Source: Puniceicoccaceae bacterium
GTDB taxonomy: Bacteria > Verrucomicrobiota > Verrucomicrobiia > Opitutales > Opitutaceae
DNA length: 48,797 bases
Reading direction: 5' to 3'
Assembly (NCBI GenBank): GCA_007695295.1
Contig: REEB01000071.1
Span: 1 to 48,797 of the forward strand
Shown here: in pieces, positions 18,341 through 26,619 of the stretch
Position numbering within the stretch: the first letter of the stretch is position 1
Layout: every line of letters starts with the position of its first letter
Made by a program: the position numbers and the translations under genes
The notes under the pieces: model-generated
Database searches by the model: none
Seen by the model: the letters and a program-made list of their open reading frames with translations, nothing else
What the model was told of the DNA's origin: nothing

Positions 18341-19123
18341 ATGAATCTCGCCCTTTACGCAGCCGCCAGCGGCATGGAAGGCCAGCAGGTCAACCTCAAC
18401 GCCATCGCGCACAACATCGCCAATGTGAACACCACTGGCTTCAAGCGCAGCAAGGTGGAGTTCCAGGATCTTTTCTACCAGAACGGGCGGGTCGTCGGCG
18501 CCGATGCCGGCGGGGGCAATGTCGTGCCGACGGGCATACAGATCGGCTCCGGCACCCAGGTTGCCGCCACCGCCAAGGTTTTCACCCAAGGCCAGATCAC
18601 CCAGACCAATGAATCCCTCGACCTTGCCATCCGCGGGGACGGTTTTCTTGAGATCCAGAAGCCCGACGGCACCAGCGCCTACACCCGGGATGGTTCTCTC
18701 AAGGTCGGTCCGGACGGCCGCATCACCACCAGCAATGGCTACCCCGTGCTGGGCGGCTTCCAGCCGGTGCCGCCGGGAACGAGCGACATCGCCATTGCCC
18801 CCAACGGCGAAGTCACCATGATGACGCCCAACGGCGTCCAAAATTACCGGATACAGCTGGTCCGCTTCAATAACCCCGCCGGTCTCCAGGGCGTGGGCGG
18901 CAATCTCTTCGAGGAAACCCCGGCCAGCGGGGTGCCCGAAATTGGCAATCCCGACGAGCAGGGCTTCGGGGCCCTCCTTCAGGGCTACCTCGAAACATCC
19001 AACGTCAATGTGGTCGAGGAGATGGTGAACCTGATCCTCGCCCAGCGCGCCTACGAGATCAACTCCAAGTCCATCCAAACCTCCGATGAGATGCTCCAGC
19101 GCCTCAGCCAGCTCAAACGCTAA
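18341..19123 (+). CDS. flgG: Flagellar distal-rod protein FlgG
   Basis: Builds the distal rod that passes through the P and L rings. The 260-residue length is exactly typical. Visible hallmarks are the N-terminal NLALYAAASGMEGQQVNLNA with IAHNIANVNTTGFKRSK, the central beta domain (LAIRGDGFLEIQKPDG, TAYTRDGSLKVGPDG-like strand) and the C-terminal GYLETSNVNVVEEMVNLI, ending in AYEINSKSIQTSDEMLQ. It lies 26 bases after flgF and four bases before the GTG of flgA. Co-transcription with the whole run to flgL is likely. Confidence 0.95.
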   Translation: MNLALYAAASGMEGQQVNLNAIAHNIANVNTTGFKRSKVEFQDLFYQNGRVVGADAGGGNVVPTGIQIGSGTQVAATAKVFTQGQITQTNESLDLAIRGDGFLEIQKPDGTSAYTRDGSLKVGPDGRITTSNGYPVLGGFQPVPPGTSDIAIAPNGEVTMMTPNGVQNYRIQLVRFNNPAGLQGVGGNLFEETPASGVPEIGNPDEQGFGALLQGYLETSNVNVVEEMVNLILAQRAYEINSKSIQTSDEMLQRLSQLKR

Positions 19124-19127
19124 CCCC

Positions 19128-19955
19128 GTGATCCGAGGACTCCCCATCATGGTTCTGTTCGCCACCTTGCTGTTTTCACGGGGCTCGGCGTCCAATCTCG
19201 ACTTGATCCTTGCTCCGCTCGATCCCGCCCTCGTGGCTGGTCCGGTTGTTGTCGAGCAGCCGGCGGAACCCGCCGCCGCGCCCGCTCGCCGGGAATCAAG
19301 CCAGCCGACCGAGAAGTCACCCCGGATTTCCAGGGAGGAGATCCTCGACCAGCTGACCCGCGCTTTCACCGAGCGGCTCCAGCCGGTTGGTTACCTGCGG
19401 CTCCATCCCCAGCGTGATCTGCCCGACCTTTCCCGGCGGCCCGCTCCCGCCCGGCTCGAACTGCTGGATGCTCCCTCGCGCCTCACCGGCAACGCGATCA
19501 TGCTGCGCTTCCGTGTGGAAGACGCGGATGGTGAAGTGGGCGAGTGGCATCTTCCCTTCCGGGTGCAGCACCTGGCGGCGGTCTGGGTGGTGGACCGGCG
19601 GCTTGCCACCGGCGATCCCCTCTCCGAGGCGGACTTCACCGCCCGCGAGGTCGATCTGCTCCGCGAGGCGCATGCCGTGCCCGCCGATCCCGCGGTCTTC
19701 CATCGCTACGAGCCCGCCCGTCCGCTCGTGCCGGGCCGCCCGTTGACCTGGCCCGATCTCGCGCCACGCTCCCTCGTCCGCAAGGGTGAGATCGTGGACG
19801 TCGTCGCCACTGACGGACTGCTGACCATCAACATGAAAGCGCTCGCCATCCAGGGCGGCGCCCTCGGGGATGTCATACCCCTCCGCAACCTCGAATCCCG
19901 CCGCGACTTCGCCGGAGAAATCACCCATGAAAAACGTGTCCGCGTCACTTTCTAG
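19128..19955 (+). CDS. flgA: Flagellar P-ring assembly chaperone FlgA
   Basis: Periplasmic chaperone that helps FlgI polymerise into the P ring. The 275-residue product has a signal peptide (IRGLPIMVLFATLLF followed by SRGSAS), a Pro/Ala-rich linker, a middle domain, and a C-terminal SAF-type domain with VVDRRLATGDPLSEADFTAR and KGEIVDVVATDGLLTINMKA, ending in the GDVIPLRNLESRRDFAGEI signature of FlgA. The GTG at 19128 was preferred because it restores the basic n-region of the signal peptide and follows flgG by four bases; an ATG at 19149 is the alternative. It overlaps flgH by 29 bases. It lies directly before flgH and flgI, the ring genes it serves. Confidence 0.87.
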   Translation: MIRGLPIMVLFATLLFSRGSASNLDLILAPLDPALVAGPVVVEQPAEPAAAPARRESSQPTEKSPRISREEILDQLTRAFTERLQPVGYLRLHPQRDLPDLSRRPAPARLELLDAPSRLTGNAIMLRFRVEDADGEVGEWHLPFRVQHLAAVWVVDRRLATGDPLSEADFTAREVDLLREAHAVPADPAVFHRYEPARPLVPGRPLTWPDLAPRSLVRKGEIVDVVATDGLLTINMKALAIQGGALGDVIPLRNLESRRDFAGEITHEKRVRVTF

Positions 19956-20562
19956 CCTCATTCTCGTCCTCGCCGCTCTCGTCGTCGCCCTCCCCGCCGA
20001 GGCCACGTCCCTCTGGGGAAAACGCCCCGGTACCGAGCGAGGCCTCGTGGCCGACCGGGTCGCGGCCAACATCGGCGACATTCTGACCGTCGTGGTGCAG
20101 GAAAACGCCACCGCCCAAGCCTCCCTGCGGACTTCGACGGACAGCAAGACTTCGATGAACGATTCCATCAGCCGGTTTTTCTTCACGCCGGATGCGAGCG
20201 GATTCGGCACCCACAACGGCGTTCTTCCGTCTCTTTCCCTGCAGGGCCAGCGCGAATTCAGCGGTGGCGGGGCCATCAACAACCGGCAGGCCGTGACCGC
20301 CCGCTCCGCCGTGCTGGTGGTGGACGTGCTCCCGAACGGCAACTTTGTCATCGAGGGCTCACGCCTGGTTCTCGTCTCCGGGGAGCGGCAATACGCGGTG
20401 CTGCGCGGATTGGTTCGCCCGCAGGACATCACCTCCGGCAACACCATTCTCTCCAGCAATATCGCGGAGGCCCACGTGGAGTTTATCAATGAAGGCACCT
20501 TGCGGGATGCCCAGCGCAAGGGCTGGCTCAGTCGTATTCTCGACGTCATCAACCCTTTCTGA
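19927..20562 (+). CDS. flgH: Flagellar L-ring protein FlgH, without a lipobox cysteine
   Basis: Forms the outer-membrane L ring. The 211-residue product matches FlgH through RVAANIGDILTVVVQENATA, the strands LSLQGQREFSGGGAINNRQ and VLPNGNFVIEGSRLV, and the C-terminal VRPQDITSGNTILSS and AHVEFINEGTL. In proteobacterial FlgH the signal peptide ends in a lipid-modified cysteine. Here the leader (SLILVLAALVVALPAEA, then TSLWGK) has no cysteine, which suggests cleavage by ordinary signal peptidase and an unlipidated ring protein. It starts inside flgA and ends seven bases before flgI. The start ATG at 19927 gives a normal signal peptide. Confidence 0.92.
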   Translation: MKNVSASLSSLILVLAALVVALPAEATSLWGKRPGTERGLVADRVAANIGDILTVVVQENATAQASLRTSTDSKTSMNDSISRFFFTPDASGFGTHNGVLPSLSLQGQREFSGGGAINNRQAVTARSAVLVVDVLPNGNFVIEGSRLVLVSGERQYAVLRGLVRPQDITSGNTILSSNIAEAHVEFINEGTLRDAQRKGWLSRILDVINPF

Positions 20563-20569
20563 TCCCCCG

Positions 20570-21745
20570 ATGCCATCGCTAAGGAGAGCACCCCCCAGTC
20601 CCCCCGGCCTGCCGCGCCGTTCCTTTCCCGTCCTGCGGATGGGCGCCGTCCTCCCGATGGCCGCCGTCCTTTTTCTGTATTCAATGGTCTGCGACACATC
20701 GGAGGCCGCCCGGATCAAGGATCTCACCACCGTGGAAGGCGGGCGGGACAACCAGCTTGTCGGCTACGGGATCGTGGTGGGCTTGGCCGGCCAAGGCGAC
20801 AGCTCCCTTTCCTACACCATCCAGAGCATCGCCAACTCCCTCCATCGCTTCGGCATCACCGTCCCCCCCCAGGCGGCCCAATCGAAAAACGTTGCCGCGG
20901 TTATGCTGACGGCCGACATCCCTCCCTTCATCCGGCCGGGCGCGCGCATTGATGTGACCGTCTCCTCCATCGGCGACGCCGCCACCCTGCAGGGTGGGGT
21001 GCTGTTGCAGACACCTCTGCTCGGCGCCGACAACGTCGTCTACGCGGTCGCCCAGGGGGCGATCTCGGTCGGTGGTTTTCTCGGCGGCGCGGGCGGCCCC
21101 GGCGGGGCGACCGTGCAACGCAACCACCCGACGGTCGGCAGCATCAGCGGTGGCGCCATTGTTGAGCGCGAGATTCCCATGCAGCTCGTCCACGGCGGCC
21201 ACCTTAACCTTCTCATGCTCAACCCTGACTTCACCTCCGCTTCCCGCCTCGCCGAGGTGATCAACCGCGTCTTCCCGCGCAGTTCACTCGCCCTCGACGC
21301 CGCCACCGTCCGGGTGCGGGTGCCGGAGGATTTCGAGGGCCGGGAAGTCGATTTCATTGCCCTCGTCGGCGCACTTGAAGTCATGCCGGACAGCACCGCT
21401 CGAGTCATCATCAACGAGCGCACCGGCACCATCGTGGCCACCTCCAACGTGCGTATTTCCACCGTGGCGGTGAGCCACGGATCCCTCACCATCACCATCG
21501 CCTCCAACCTCGCGGTCAGCCAACCCCAGCCGTTGGCTCCGGGCGGCGACACCGTCGTCGTGCCGGGCACCGAGACCGAGGTCACTGAGATGATGGGCGC
21601 CTTCAAGGTCATCGAGGATCTGCCCACGATCGAAAAAGTCACCGCCGCCCTCAACGCCCTCGGGGTTTCCACCCGGGAGATGATGGCCATCTTCCAGGCC
21701 ATGAAAAAGGCCGGCGCCCTCCAGGCCGAGTTGGTCATCCACTGA
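20570..21745 (+). CDS. flgI: Flagellar P-ring protein FlgI
   Basis: Forms the peptidoglycan-level P ring around the rod. The 391-residue product has the FlgI N-terminal RIKDLTTVEGGRDNQLVGYG, then GLAGQGDS, KNVAAVMLTADIPPF, DVTVSSIGDAATLQGG and the C-terminal VVPGTETEVTEMMGAFK with ALGVSTREMMAIFQAMKKAG. The ATG at 20570 gives a long leader with RRSFPVLRMG ahead of a hydrophobic core; an internal ATG at 20639 would give a shorter, more usual signal peptide. The mature part is full length. FlgA, encoded two genes upstream, is its chaperone. It is separated from flgJ by only three bases. Confidence 0.95.
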   Translation: MPSLRRAPPSPPGLPRRSFPVLRMGAVLPMAAVLFLYSMVCDTSEAARIKDLTTVEGGRDNQLVGYGIVVGLAGQGDSSLSYTIQSIANSLHRFGITVPPQAAQSKNVAAVMLTADIPPFIRPGARIDVTVSSIGDAATLQGGVLLQTPLLGADNVVYAVAQGAISVGGFLGGAGGPGGATVQRNHPTVGSISGGAIVEREIPMQLVHGGHLNLLMLNPDFTSASRLAEVINRVFPRSSLALDAATVRVRVPEDFEGREVDFIALVGALEVMPDSTARVIINERTGTIVATSNVRISTVAVSHGSLTITIASNLAVSQPQPLAPGGDTVVVPGTETEVTEMMGAFKVIEDLPTIEKVTAALNALGVSTREMMAIFQAMKKAGALQAELVIH

Positions 21746-21748
21746 ATC

Positions 21749-22090
21749 ATGAGCGTGCCCGCCGCCATTCCCGCCTTCAACACCGCCGATCCCCTCCAGT
21801 GGAAGGACCGCCTCCTCCACGGTGGAGCCGACGACGACGCCCAGCTCGAGGCGGTCGCCCGCGAATTCGAGGGCGTCTTCCTGCGCACCTACCTCAATGA
21901 AGCCTTTCGTCCCATAACCAAGGACGGCGGCTTCTTCGGTGCCGGCGGCAGCCCCGTGTATCAATTTCTCATTACCGAATCGATCGCCTCCGCACTGGCC
22001 CAGAAAGAAGTCTTCGGCTTCACCAGCCTGATCCAGAGCCAGCTTGCGGCCCGCCTTGAATCCCCTTCCGAGAACTCCAGCGATGCCTGA
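21749..22090 (+). CDS. flgJ: Rod-binding protein (FlgJ N-terminal domain only)
   Basis: A 113-residue protein corresponding to the rod-capping half of FlgJ: DAQLEAVAREFEGVFLRTYLNEAF, then GFFGAGGSPVYQFLITESIA and the helix ALAQKEVFGFTSLIQSQL. The muramidase domain found in enterobacterial FlgJ is absent, as in many other phyla, so cell-wall clearance must come from a separate hydrolase not seen here. It follows flgI by three bases and overlaps flgN by eight bases (ATG of flgN at 22083, stop at 22088-22090). Confidence 0.88.
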   Translation: MSVPAAIPAFNTADPLQWKDRLLHGGADDDAQLEAVAREFEGVFLRTYLNEAFRPITKDGGFFGAGGSPVYQFLITESIASALAQKEVFGFTSLIQSQLAARLESPSENSSDA

Positions 22091-22592
22091 ATTTTTTACC
22101 AACCAGGACTGGGAGCCGCTCGTGGAACTCCTCCGTGAGGAAGTCCAGGAGTACGGCCAACTCCACAATCTGCTCTCCGCCCAGCAGGAGCACATCATCG
22201 AACGCAAGGCCGAGGCTGTTCTCGCCGGCAACGACGATATCGACCGTCAGGTCGAGACGCTTTCCGGCATCCGCCGCCGCCGCGAGGCCGCCGTGGCCGG
22301 ACTGGCCGGCCGGGCCGGTCTGCCCGGGGACACTCCGCTCAGCGAGGTTACGTCACGTTTTCCTGAATACGTCCGCCCGCTTCTCGAGGCCCTGGGTTCG
22401 GAATGCAACGAGATGATCCGCCGCACCCGCCACAAGGCCCGGCAGAACCACCTCCTGCTCTCCCGCACCCTGCACCTCACCCAGGAAGCGCTCCGCGCCC
22501 TCAAGCCGGAGTTGTTTTCCCAGACTTACGCCAGCTCCGGCAAGGTGGCCCTCGGCGGCCCGCTGCCCCCCCGCTATCACGCGGTCGGCTGA
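22083..22592 (+). CDS. flgN: FlgN-type flagellar export chaperone
   Basis: A 169-residue, almost wholly helical protein: EPLVELLREEVQEYGQLHNL, a long charged helix with IERKAEAVLAGNDDIDRQ, then RRRREAAVAGLAG and a C-terminal helix ending in LLLSRTLHLTQEALRAL. This is the FlgN pattern. FlgN chaperones bind the hook-filament junction proteins FlgK and FlgL and deliver them to the export gate. Position supports the call: it lies directly before flgK and flgL, and overlaps flgJ. Sequence conservation in FlgN is low, so the assignment leans on helical content and context. Confidence 0.8.
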   Translation: MPEFFTNQDWEPLVELLREEVQEYGQLHNLLSAQQEHIIERKAEAVLAGNDDIDRQVETLSGIRRRREAAVAGLAGRAGLPGDTPLSEVTSRFPEYVRPLLEALGSECNEMIRRTRHKARQNHLLLSRTLHLTQEALRALKPELFSQTYASSGKVALGGPLPPRYHAVG

Positions 22593-22598
22593 TCCGCC

Positions 22599-24041
22599 AT
22601 GGCGACCATCATCGGAAATCTGCAAAACGCCACCAAGGCGCTCACCGTTCACCGTCAGGGGGTGACCACGGCCGGCCGCAACATGGCCAATGTGAACAAC
22701 CCCGAATACGCGCGCCAGCGTGTCCTCATCGGCGATCCCGGGGCGATCATGACGCCCCACGGGCCGATGGGCATGGGGGTGCAGGTGTTGGGCTTCTCGC
22801 ATGTCCGCGATGCCCTCGTCGACCGGGAAATCCTCCGCGAGGCTTCCGCACTCGGCCGCCTCAACGCCGAACATTACGCCTACACCCGCATGCAGGCCGG
22901 TTTCGGCCAGACCGTCGACCGCCAGGGAGATTCCGCCTTTGTCGATGGCGCTGGTGCCGTCCAGGGTCTCAAGGGTATCGCCGAACTCATGACCGACCTG
23001 TTTGCCTCCTTTCACAGTCTGGCGGCCAACCCCGCTTCGTTGGCGGAGAAACAGAGTCTGCTGCAGAAAGCCTCCGCCTTGGCGGACAAGTTCAACTTCA
23101 CCGATCAGCGTCTCCAGGATGTCCGCGCCGACCTCACCGCCAAGATCGAATCCGAGACTGCGACCGTCAACGGTATCCTCGGAGAAATCGCCCGGCTCAA
23201 CCGGGAGATTGGCCGCTTCGAGTCCGAAAACGCTTCCCAGGCGATGGAATTCCGCGACAAGCGCCAGGCCAAGCTGGAGGAGCTTTCCCAATACATCGAC
23301 TTCCGCTCCACCATCATCCCGGAGTCCCGCGGCCAGATCCGCATCGATGTCCGCACCGCCGGCGGATCCCCCGCCGAGGTCATGTTGTTGGACAAGACCA
23401 CCTTCAACGCGGTCACCTTCACCGACAACGACAGCCCTCCACCCCAGACGGGCCTCTACATCGGCGCCAACCGGCTGGCCGCGGACAAGGGCTCCATCGG
23501 AGGTTCCATCGCCGTGCGCGACGGCTATCTCGGCGGGGTCCAGCAATCCATCGACGTGCTTGCCCGCCAAATCGTCGTCGCCGTCAACGGCGTTTACTCC
23601 GCGACCGGCCAGGACTTCTTCCATCCCGCCGGTCTGGATGCCGCCGGCATCCGCCTCGATCCCGGCCTCACCGCCCAAACCCTCACCGCCACCGCCGGCC
23701 CCAACCCCGGGCAAAACGAAATCGCCCTCGCCCTCGCCGGCCTCGAGTCGCGCACTTTTTCCACTTCGGGCGGCGACCTTCTTAACGGCACCCTCGGTTC
23801 CCACTACCGTGGCCTCATTTCCGATATCGGCCACACCCTTTCCAGCACCCGCTCCGCCCTCGACGACCAGTCCAACATGCACCGCCTCCTCAAGGCCCAG
23901 CAGGACTCCGTCTCCGGCGTCTCGCTCGACGAGGAGATGACCGACCTGATCAAGTTTCAACGCGCTTTCGAGGCTTCCGCCCGCCTCGTCCGCATCATCG
24001 ACGAAATGCTCGATGTGCTCGTCAACCGCATGATCCGCTGA
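22599..24041 (+). CDS. flgK: Hook-filament junction protein 1, FlgK
   Basis: First junction protein between hook and filament. The 480-residue product has the N-terminal junction helix (LQNATKALTVHRQGVTTAG, RNMANVNNPEYARQRV), a coiled-coil region, a beta-rich middle, and the C-terminal coiled coil SGVSLDEEMTDLIKFQRAFE with ASARLVRIIDEMLDVLVN, characteristic of FlgK. The length is somewhat below the enterobacterial form, indicating a smaller central domain. It lies six bases after flgN and thirteen before flgL, consistent with a chaperone-substrate operon. Confidence 0.95.
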   Translation: MATIIGNLQNATKALTVHRQGVTTAGRNMANVNNPEYARQRVLIGDPGAIMTPHGPMGMGVQVLGFSHVRDALVDREILREASALGRLNAEHYAYTRMQAGFGQTVDRQGDSAFVDGAGAVQGLKGIAELMTDLFASFHSLAANPASLAEKQSLLQKASALADKFNFTDQRLQDVRADLTAKIESETATVNGILGEIARLNREIGRFESENASQAMEFRDKRQAKLEELSQYIDFRSTIIPESRGQIRIDVRTAGGSPAEVMLLDKTTFNAVTFTDNDSPPPQTGLYIGANRLAADKGSIGGSIAVRDGYLGGVQQSIDVLARQIVVAVNGVYSATGQDFFHPAGLDAAGIRLDPGLTAQTLTATAGPNPGQNEIALALAGLESRTFSTSGGDLLNGTLGSHYRGLISDIGHTLSSTRSALDDQSNMHRLLKAQQDSVSGVSLDEEMTDLIKFQRAFEASARLVRIIDEMLDVLVNRMIR

Positions 24042-24054
24042 TCCCCGCTCCCCG

Positions 24055-24951
24055 ATGCGCATCACCCAGAACACTTTTCCCGACAGTCTTCTCAACCAGC
24101 TTCAACGGGTCACCACCAAGATGAACCGGCTGCACGAGCAGACCGCCACCGGCCAGCGCATCAAGGACCTCGCCGACGACCCCACCTCCGTCAGCCGCGT
24201 CCTCGACATGCAGGCGGAAAAAACCCGGCTCTCCCAGTTTCACCGCAACGCCGGCCGCGCCCTCGACATCGCCACCGCCACCGTCTCCGAGCTGCGTCAC
24301 CTTCTCTCCATTTCCGAGCGTGCCGGCGAAGTCGCCGTCCTCGCCAGCGACCTTCACAGTCCCGACGGCCTCATGGCCTACTCGGCCGAGATCAACCAGC
24401 TCCTCGAACAGGCCCTCCAGAGCGCCAACCGCGAATTCAGCGGCGGCCCGCTCTTTGCCGGCACCGGCGGCGGTCCCGCCTTCACCCCGACCCGCGATGC
24501 CGACGGGCGCATCACCTCCGTCGCCTACACCGGCAGCGCCGACCAAGCGGCCTTCAAAATCTCCGACGGAACCCCCATCTCTCCCTTTTCCGAGCCCCTC
24601 TCCAACCAGCGCATCGCCGGCTTTCTCAATGAGGTCGCGGCCCTGCGGGATGCCCTTGCCGCAGGCGACACGGCTGTCATCGCCTCCACCGTCCGCCAGG
24701 GGTTGAGCGAATCCGAGGACGAACTCATCTTCGCCCTCAGCAACCAAGGCGCGGTCCAGATGCGCATCGAGCTGGAAACCGCCCAGACCCGCGGCCGCTT
24801 CACCGAACTGGAGCGCCTCATCTCCACCGAAGCGGATGTCGACATCGCCCAGACCATCGTCCAGCTCACCCAGGTGCAGAACGCCTATCAAGCCTCCCTG
24901 CAGAGCGCGGGCAAAGTCTTGACCAGTTCCCTGCTCGATTACCTCAGGTAA
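24055..24951 (+). CDS. flgL: Hook-filament junction protein 3, FlgL
   Basis: Second junction protein, placed between FlgK and the first flagellin. The 298-residue product starts RITQNTFPDSLLNQLQRV, with the flagellin-like ATGQRIKDLADDPTSVSRVL region, and ends in the conserved helix TIVQLTQVQNAYQASLQSAG with VLTSSLLDYL. The length is typical. The central insert is small and includes LFAGTGGGPAFTP. It follows flgK by 13 bases and precedes fliW by 22. Like flagellin, it is exported unfolded by the flagellar type III system. Confidence 0.94.
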   Translation: MRITQNTFPDSLLNQLQRVTTKMNRLHEQTATGQRIKDLADDPTSVSRVLDMQAEKTRLSQFHRNAGRALDIATATVSELRHLLSISERAGEVAVLASDLHSPDGLMAYSAEINQLLEQALQSANREFSGGPLFAGTGGGPAFTPTRDADGRITSVAYTGSADQAAFKISDGTPISPFSEPLSNQRIAGFLNEVAALRDALAAGDTAVIASTVRQGLSESEDELIFALSNQGAVQMRIELETAQTRGRFTELERLISTEADVDIAQTIVQLTQVQNAYQASLQSAGKVLTSSLLDYLR

Positions 24952-24973
24952 ACACATTGTCAATACAACCATC

Positions 24974-25420
24974 ATGAAAGTCGCCATCGATACCACCCAC
25001 GGCAACGAACTCTGGCTCAAGCCGCTCGAGTTCCGCCTCCCCGGGGGCCTCATCGGCCTGCCGGAGATCAAACACTTGGAACTGCTCATCAACCCCGAGG
25101 AGGCTCCGCTCATGTGGCTGCGCTGCCCCGAACAGGAGGGCGTCGGTTTTGTCGTCATCGAACCCTCCGAACTGGTCCCCGGCTACGAAATCGAAGTCTC
25201 CGACGAGGACGCCGCCTCTCTCGGCGTCGAGGATGCCGGGGACTTGCTCATCCTCAACATCGTTACCCTCCGCGGCGAAGGCGGCACCCGCGCCACCGTC
25301 AATCTCATCGGCCCCCTCCTCGTCAACCGCGCCAGCGGCTTCGGCAAGCAGGTCGTCATCGCCAACTTCCAACACTACTCCGCCCGCCATCCCCTGGTTT
25401 CCGCGGAAGTCGTGTCCTGA
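24974..25420 (+). CDS. fliW: Flagellar assembly factor FliW
   Basis: Cytosolic protein that binds flagellin and, when free, binds CsrA and stops it from repressing flagellin translation. The 148-residue product fits the family: FRLPGGLIGLPEIKHLELL, PEEAPLMWLRCPEQEGVGFV, the DAASLGVEDAGDLLILNIVT region, and the C-terminal NLIGPLLVNRASGFGKQVV with an alanine-arginine end. It sits directly upstream of csrA (15 bases) and flagellin, the same three-gene order in which the regulatory loop was first worked out in Gram-positive bacteria. No strong Shine-Dalgarno is seen at its own start. Confidence 0.95.
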   Translation: MKVAIDTTHGNELWLKPLEFRLPGGLIGLPEIKHLELLINPEEAPLMWLRCPEQEGVGFVVIEPSELVPGYEIEVSDEDAASLGVEDAGDLLILNIVTLRGEGGTRATVNLIGPLLVNRASGFGKQVVIANFQHYSARHPLVSAEVVS

Positions 25421-25435
25421 CCGGAGGGATACGCC

Positions 25436-25687
25436 ATGCTCATCCTCTCCCGCAAAGTCAACGAGTCCATCATGATCGCCGACAACATCGAGATCCGCAT
25501 CACCCGCATCGACGGGGATGTGGTCAAAGTTGGCATCCAGGCGCCCCGCGACATCCCCATCGTCCGCAAGGAACTCTTCGAGGAAATCCGCCAGACCAAC
25601 CGCGACGCGCTCGCCGCCCCCGGCGACCTCTCTGGTCTCGCCCGCAACCTCGTCTCCACCAAAGAGTCCGCCCGCACCGCCCGCTGA
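25436..25687 (+). CDS. csrA: Carbon storage / translational regulator CsrA
   Basis: Dimeric RNA-binding protein that blocks ribosome access at ANGGA sites. The 83-residue product begins [20 protein letters not shown] with the RNA-contacting Arg in the N-terminal strand, then [20 protein letters not shown], the other conserved RNA-binding strand. The tail after residue 60 (about 20 residues, [13 protein letters not shown]-like) is longer than in enterobacterial CsrA, similar to the long form that FliW regulates allosterically. It has the best ribosome binding site in the region, GGAGGGA at 25423-25429, six bases before the ATG. It lies between fliW and flagellin. Confidence 0.96.
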   Translation: MLILSRKVNESIMIADNIEIRITRIDGDVVKVGIQAPRDIPIVRKELFEEIRQTNRDALAAPGDLSGLARNLVSTKESARTAR

Positions 25688-25704
25688 ATTTTCAACCCAC
25701 CATC

Positions 25705-25709
25705 AAGGA
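25705..25709 (+). promoter_or_regulatory. AAGGA: flagellin ribosome binding site and probable CsrA site
   Basis: AAGGA at 25705-25709 lies nine bases before the flagellin ATG. It serves as the Shine-Dalgarno and also matches the CsrA core ANGGA, so CsrA bound here would block flagellin translation. This is the arrangement expected next to fliW and csrA. No second site was identified in the 31-base gap, which has no visible promoter either. Confidence 0.5.
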
Positions 25710-25718
25710 AGATCCATC

Positions 25719-26588
25719 ATGATCATCAACACCAACGTCAACGCGATCAACTCGGCCCGAAACCTGAATCAGAGCCAGGAAATGCTGAGCCGCTCGCTCT
25801 CCCGCCTCAGCTCGGGAACCAAAATCGTCCAGCCGTCCGATGACGCCGCCGGACTCGCCGTCTCCGAGAAAATGGTCGCCCAGAACGCCCGCAATCTCGC
25901 CGCCCGCACCAATGTCCAGAACGCCATCTCCTTCGTGCAAACCGCCGACGGCATGATGCGCAGCATGACCCAGGTCCTCACCCGCATGAGCGAGCTGACC
26001 GCCCTGGCCAAGGACGTGACCAAAAATTCCCAGGACGTGGCCCTCTACAATGTGGAGTTCCAGGCCCTCCGCGAGCAACTCGCCATCACCATCGGCGGCG
26101 ACTACCGCGATTCCGACGGCGCCGTCCAATCCGTCGCTTCCCCGCTGGGCTCCTTCAACGGCATTTCCCTCTTCGGTCCCAATCCGGGCGGTCTCCAGGT
26201 CATCATTGGCGAGCAGGCCAACCAGACCATGCAGATCAACGAGATCAATCTCCGCGACGGTGCCGGCGCACTCAATGATCTCCTCATGCGCGATCCCCCG
26301 GTCGGCGTGAACACCACCGACGCCCTCGCCACCGTCACCGATGCCATCCAGCAGCTCGCCACCGAGCGGGCCACCCTTGGTGCGGCCCAATCCCGCCTTG
26401 AAATCGCGGGCGCCCAGCTCCAAGTGCAGTTCGAAAACCTCGAAGCCGCCATCTCCCGTATCCGGGACGTGGATGTGGCCGAGGAGTCCACCCGGCTGGC
26501 CAAGTACAACGTGCTCGTGCAGTCCGGCACCTCCATGCTCACCCAGGCCAACGCGCTCCCCCAGAACGTACTCCGCCTCCTTCAGTAA
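25719..26588 (+). CDS. fliC: Flagellin
   Basis: Filament subunit. The 289-residue product has a full N-terminal D0/D1 region (IINTNVNAINSARNLNQSQE, LSRSLSRLSSGTKIVQPSDD, AAGLAVSEKM) and a full C-terminal one (RLEIAGAQLQVQFENLEAAI, RDVDVAEESTRLAKYNVLVQ, SMLTQANALPQNVLRLLQ). The middle is short, so the surface-exposed D2/D3 domains are nearly absent and the filament should be thin-walled and smooth. The ribosome binding site AAGGA overlaps a likely CsrA site. With FliW and CsrA upstream, its synthesis is probably tied to its export. The symbol fliC (or hag) is by homology. Confidence 0.94.
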   Translation: MIINTNVNAINSARNLNQSQEMLSRSLSRLSSGTKIVQPSDDAAGLAVSEKMVAQNARNLAARTNVQNAISFVQTADGMMRSMTQVLTRMSELTALAKDVTKNSQDVALYNVEFQALREQLAITIGGDYRDSDGAVQSVASPLGSFNGISLFGPNPGGLQVIIGEQANQTMQINEINLRDGAGALNDLLMRDPPVGVNTTDALATVTDAIQQLATERATLGAAQSRLEIAGAQLQVQFENLEAAISRIRDVDVAEESTRLAKYNVLVQSGTSMLTQANALPQNVLRLLQ

Positions 26589-26619
26589 TTGAGAACCAAC
26601 TACAATCCCGGCACCACTT

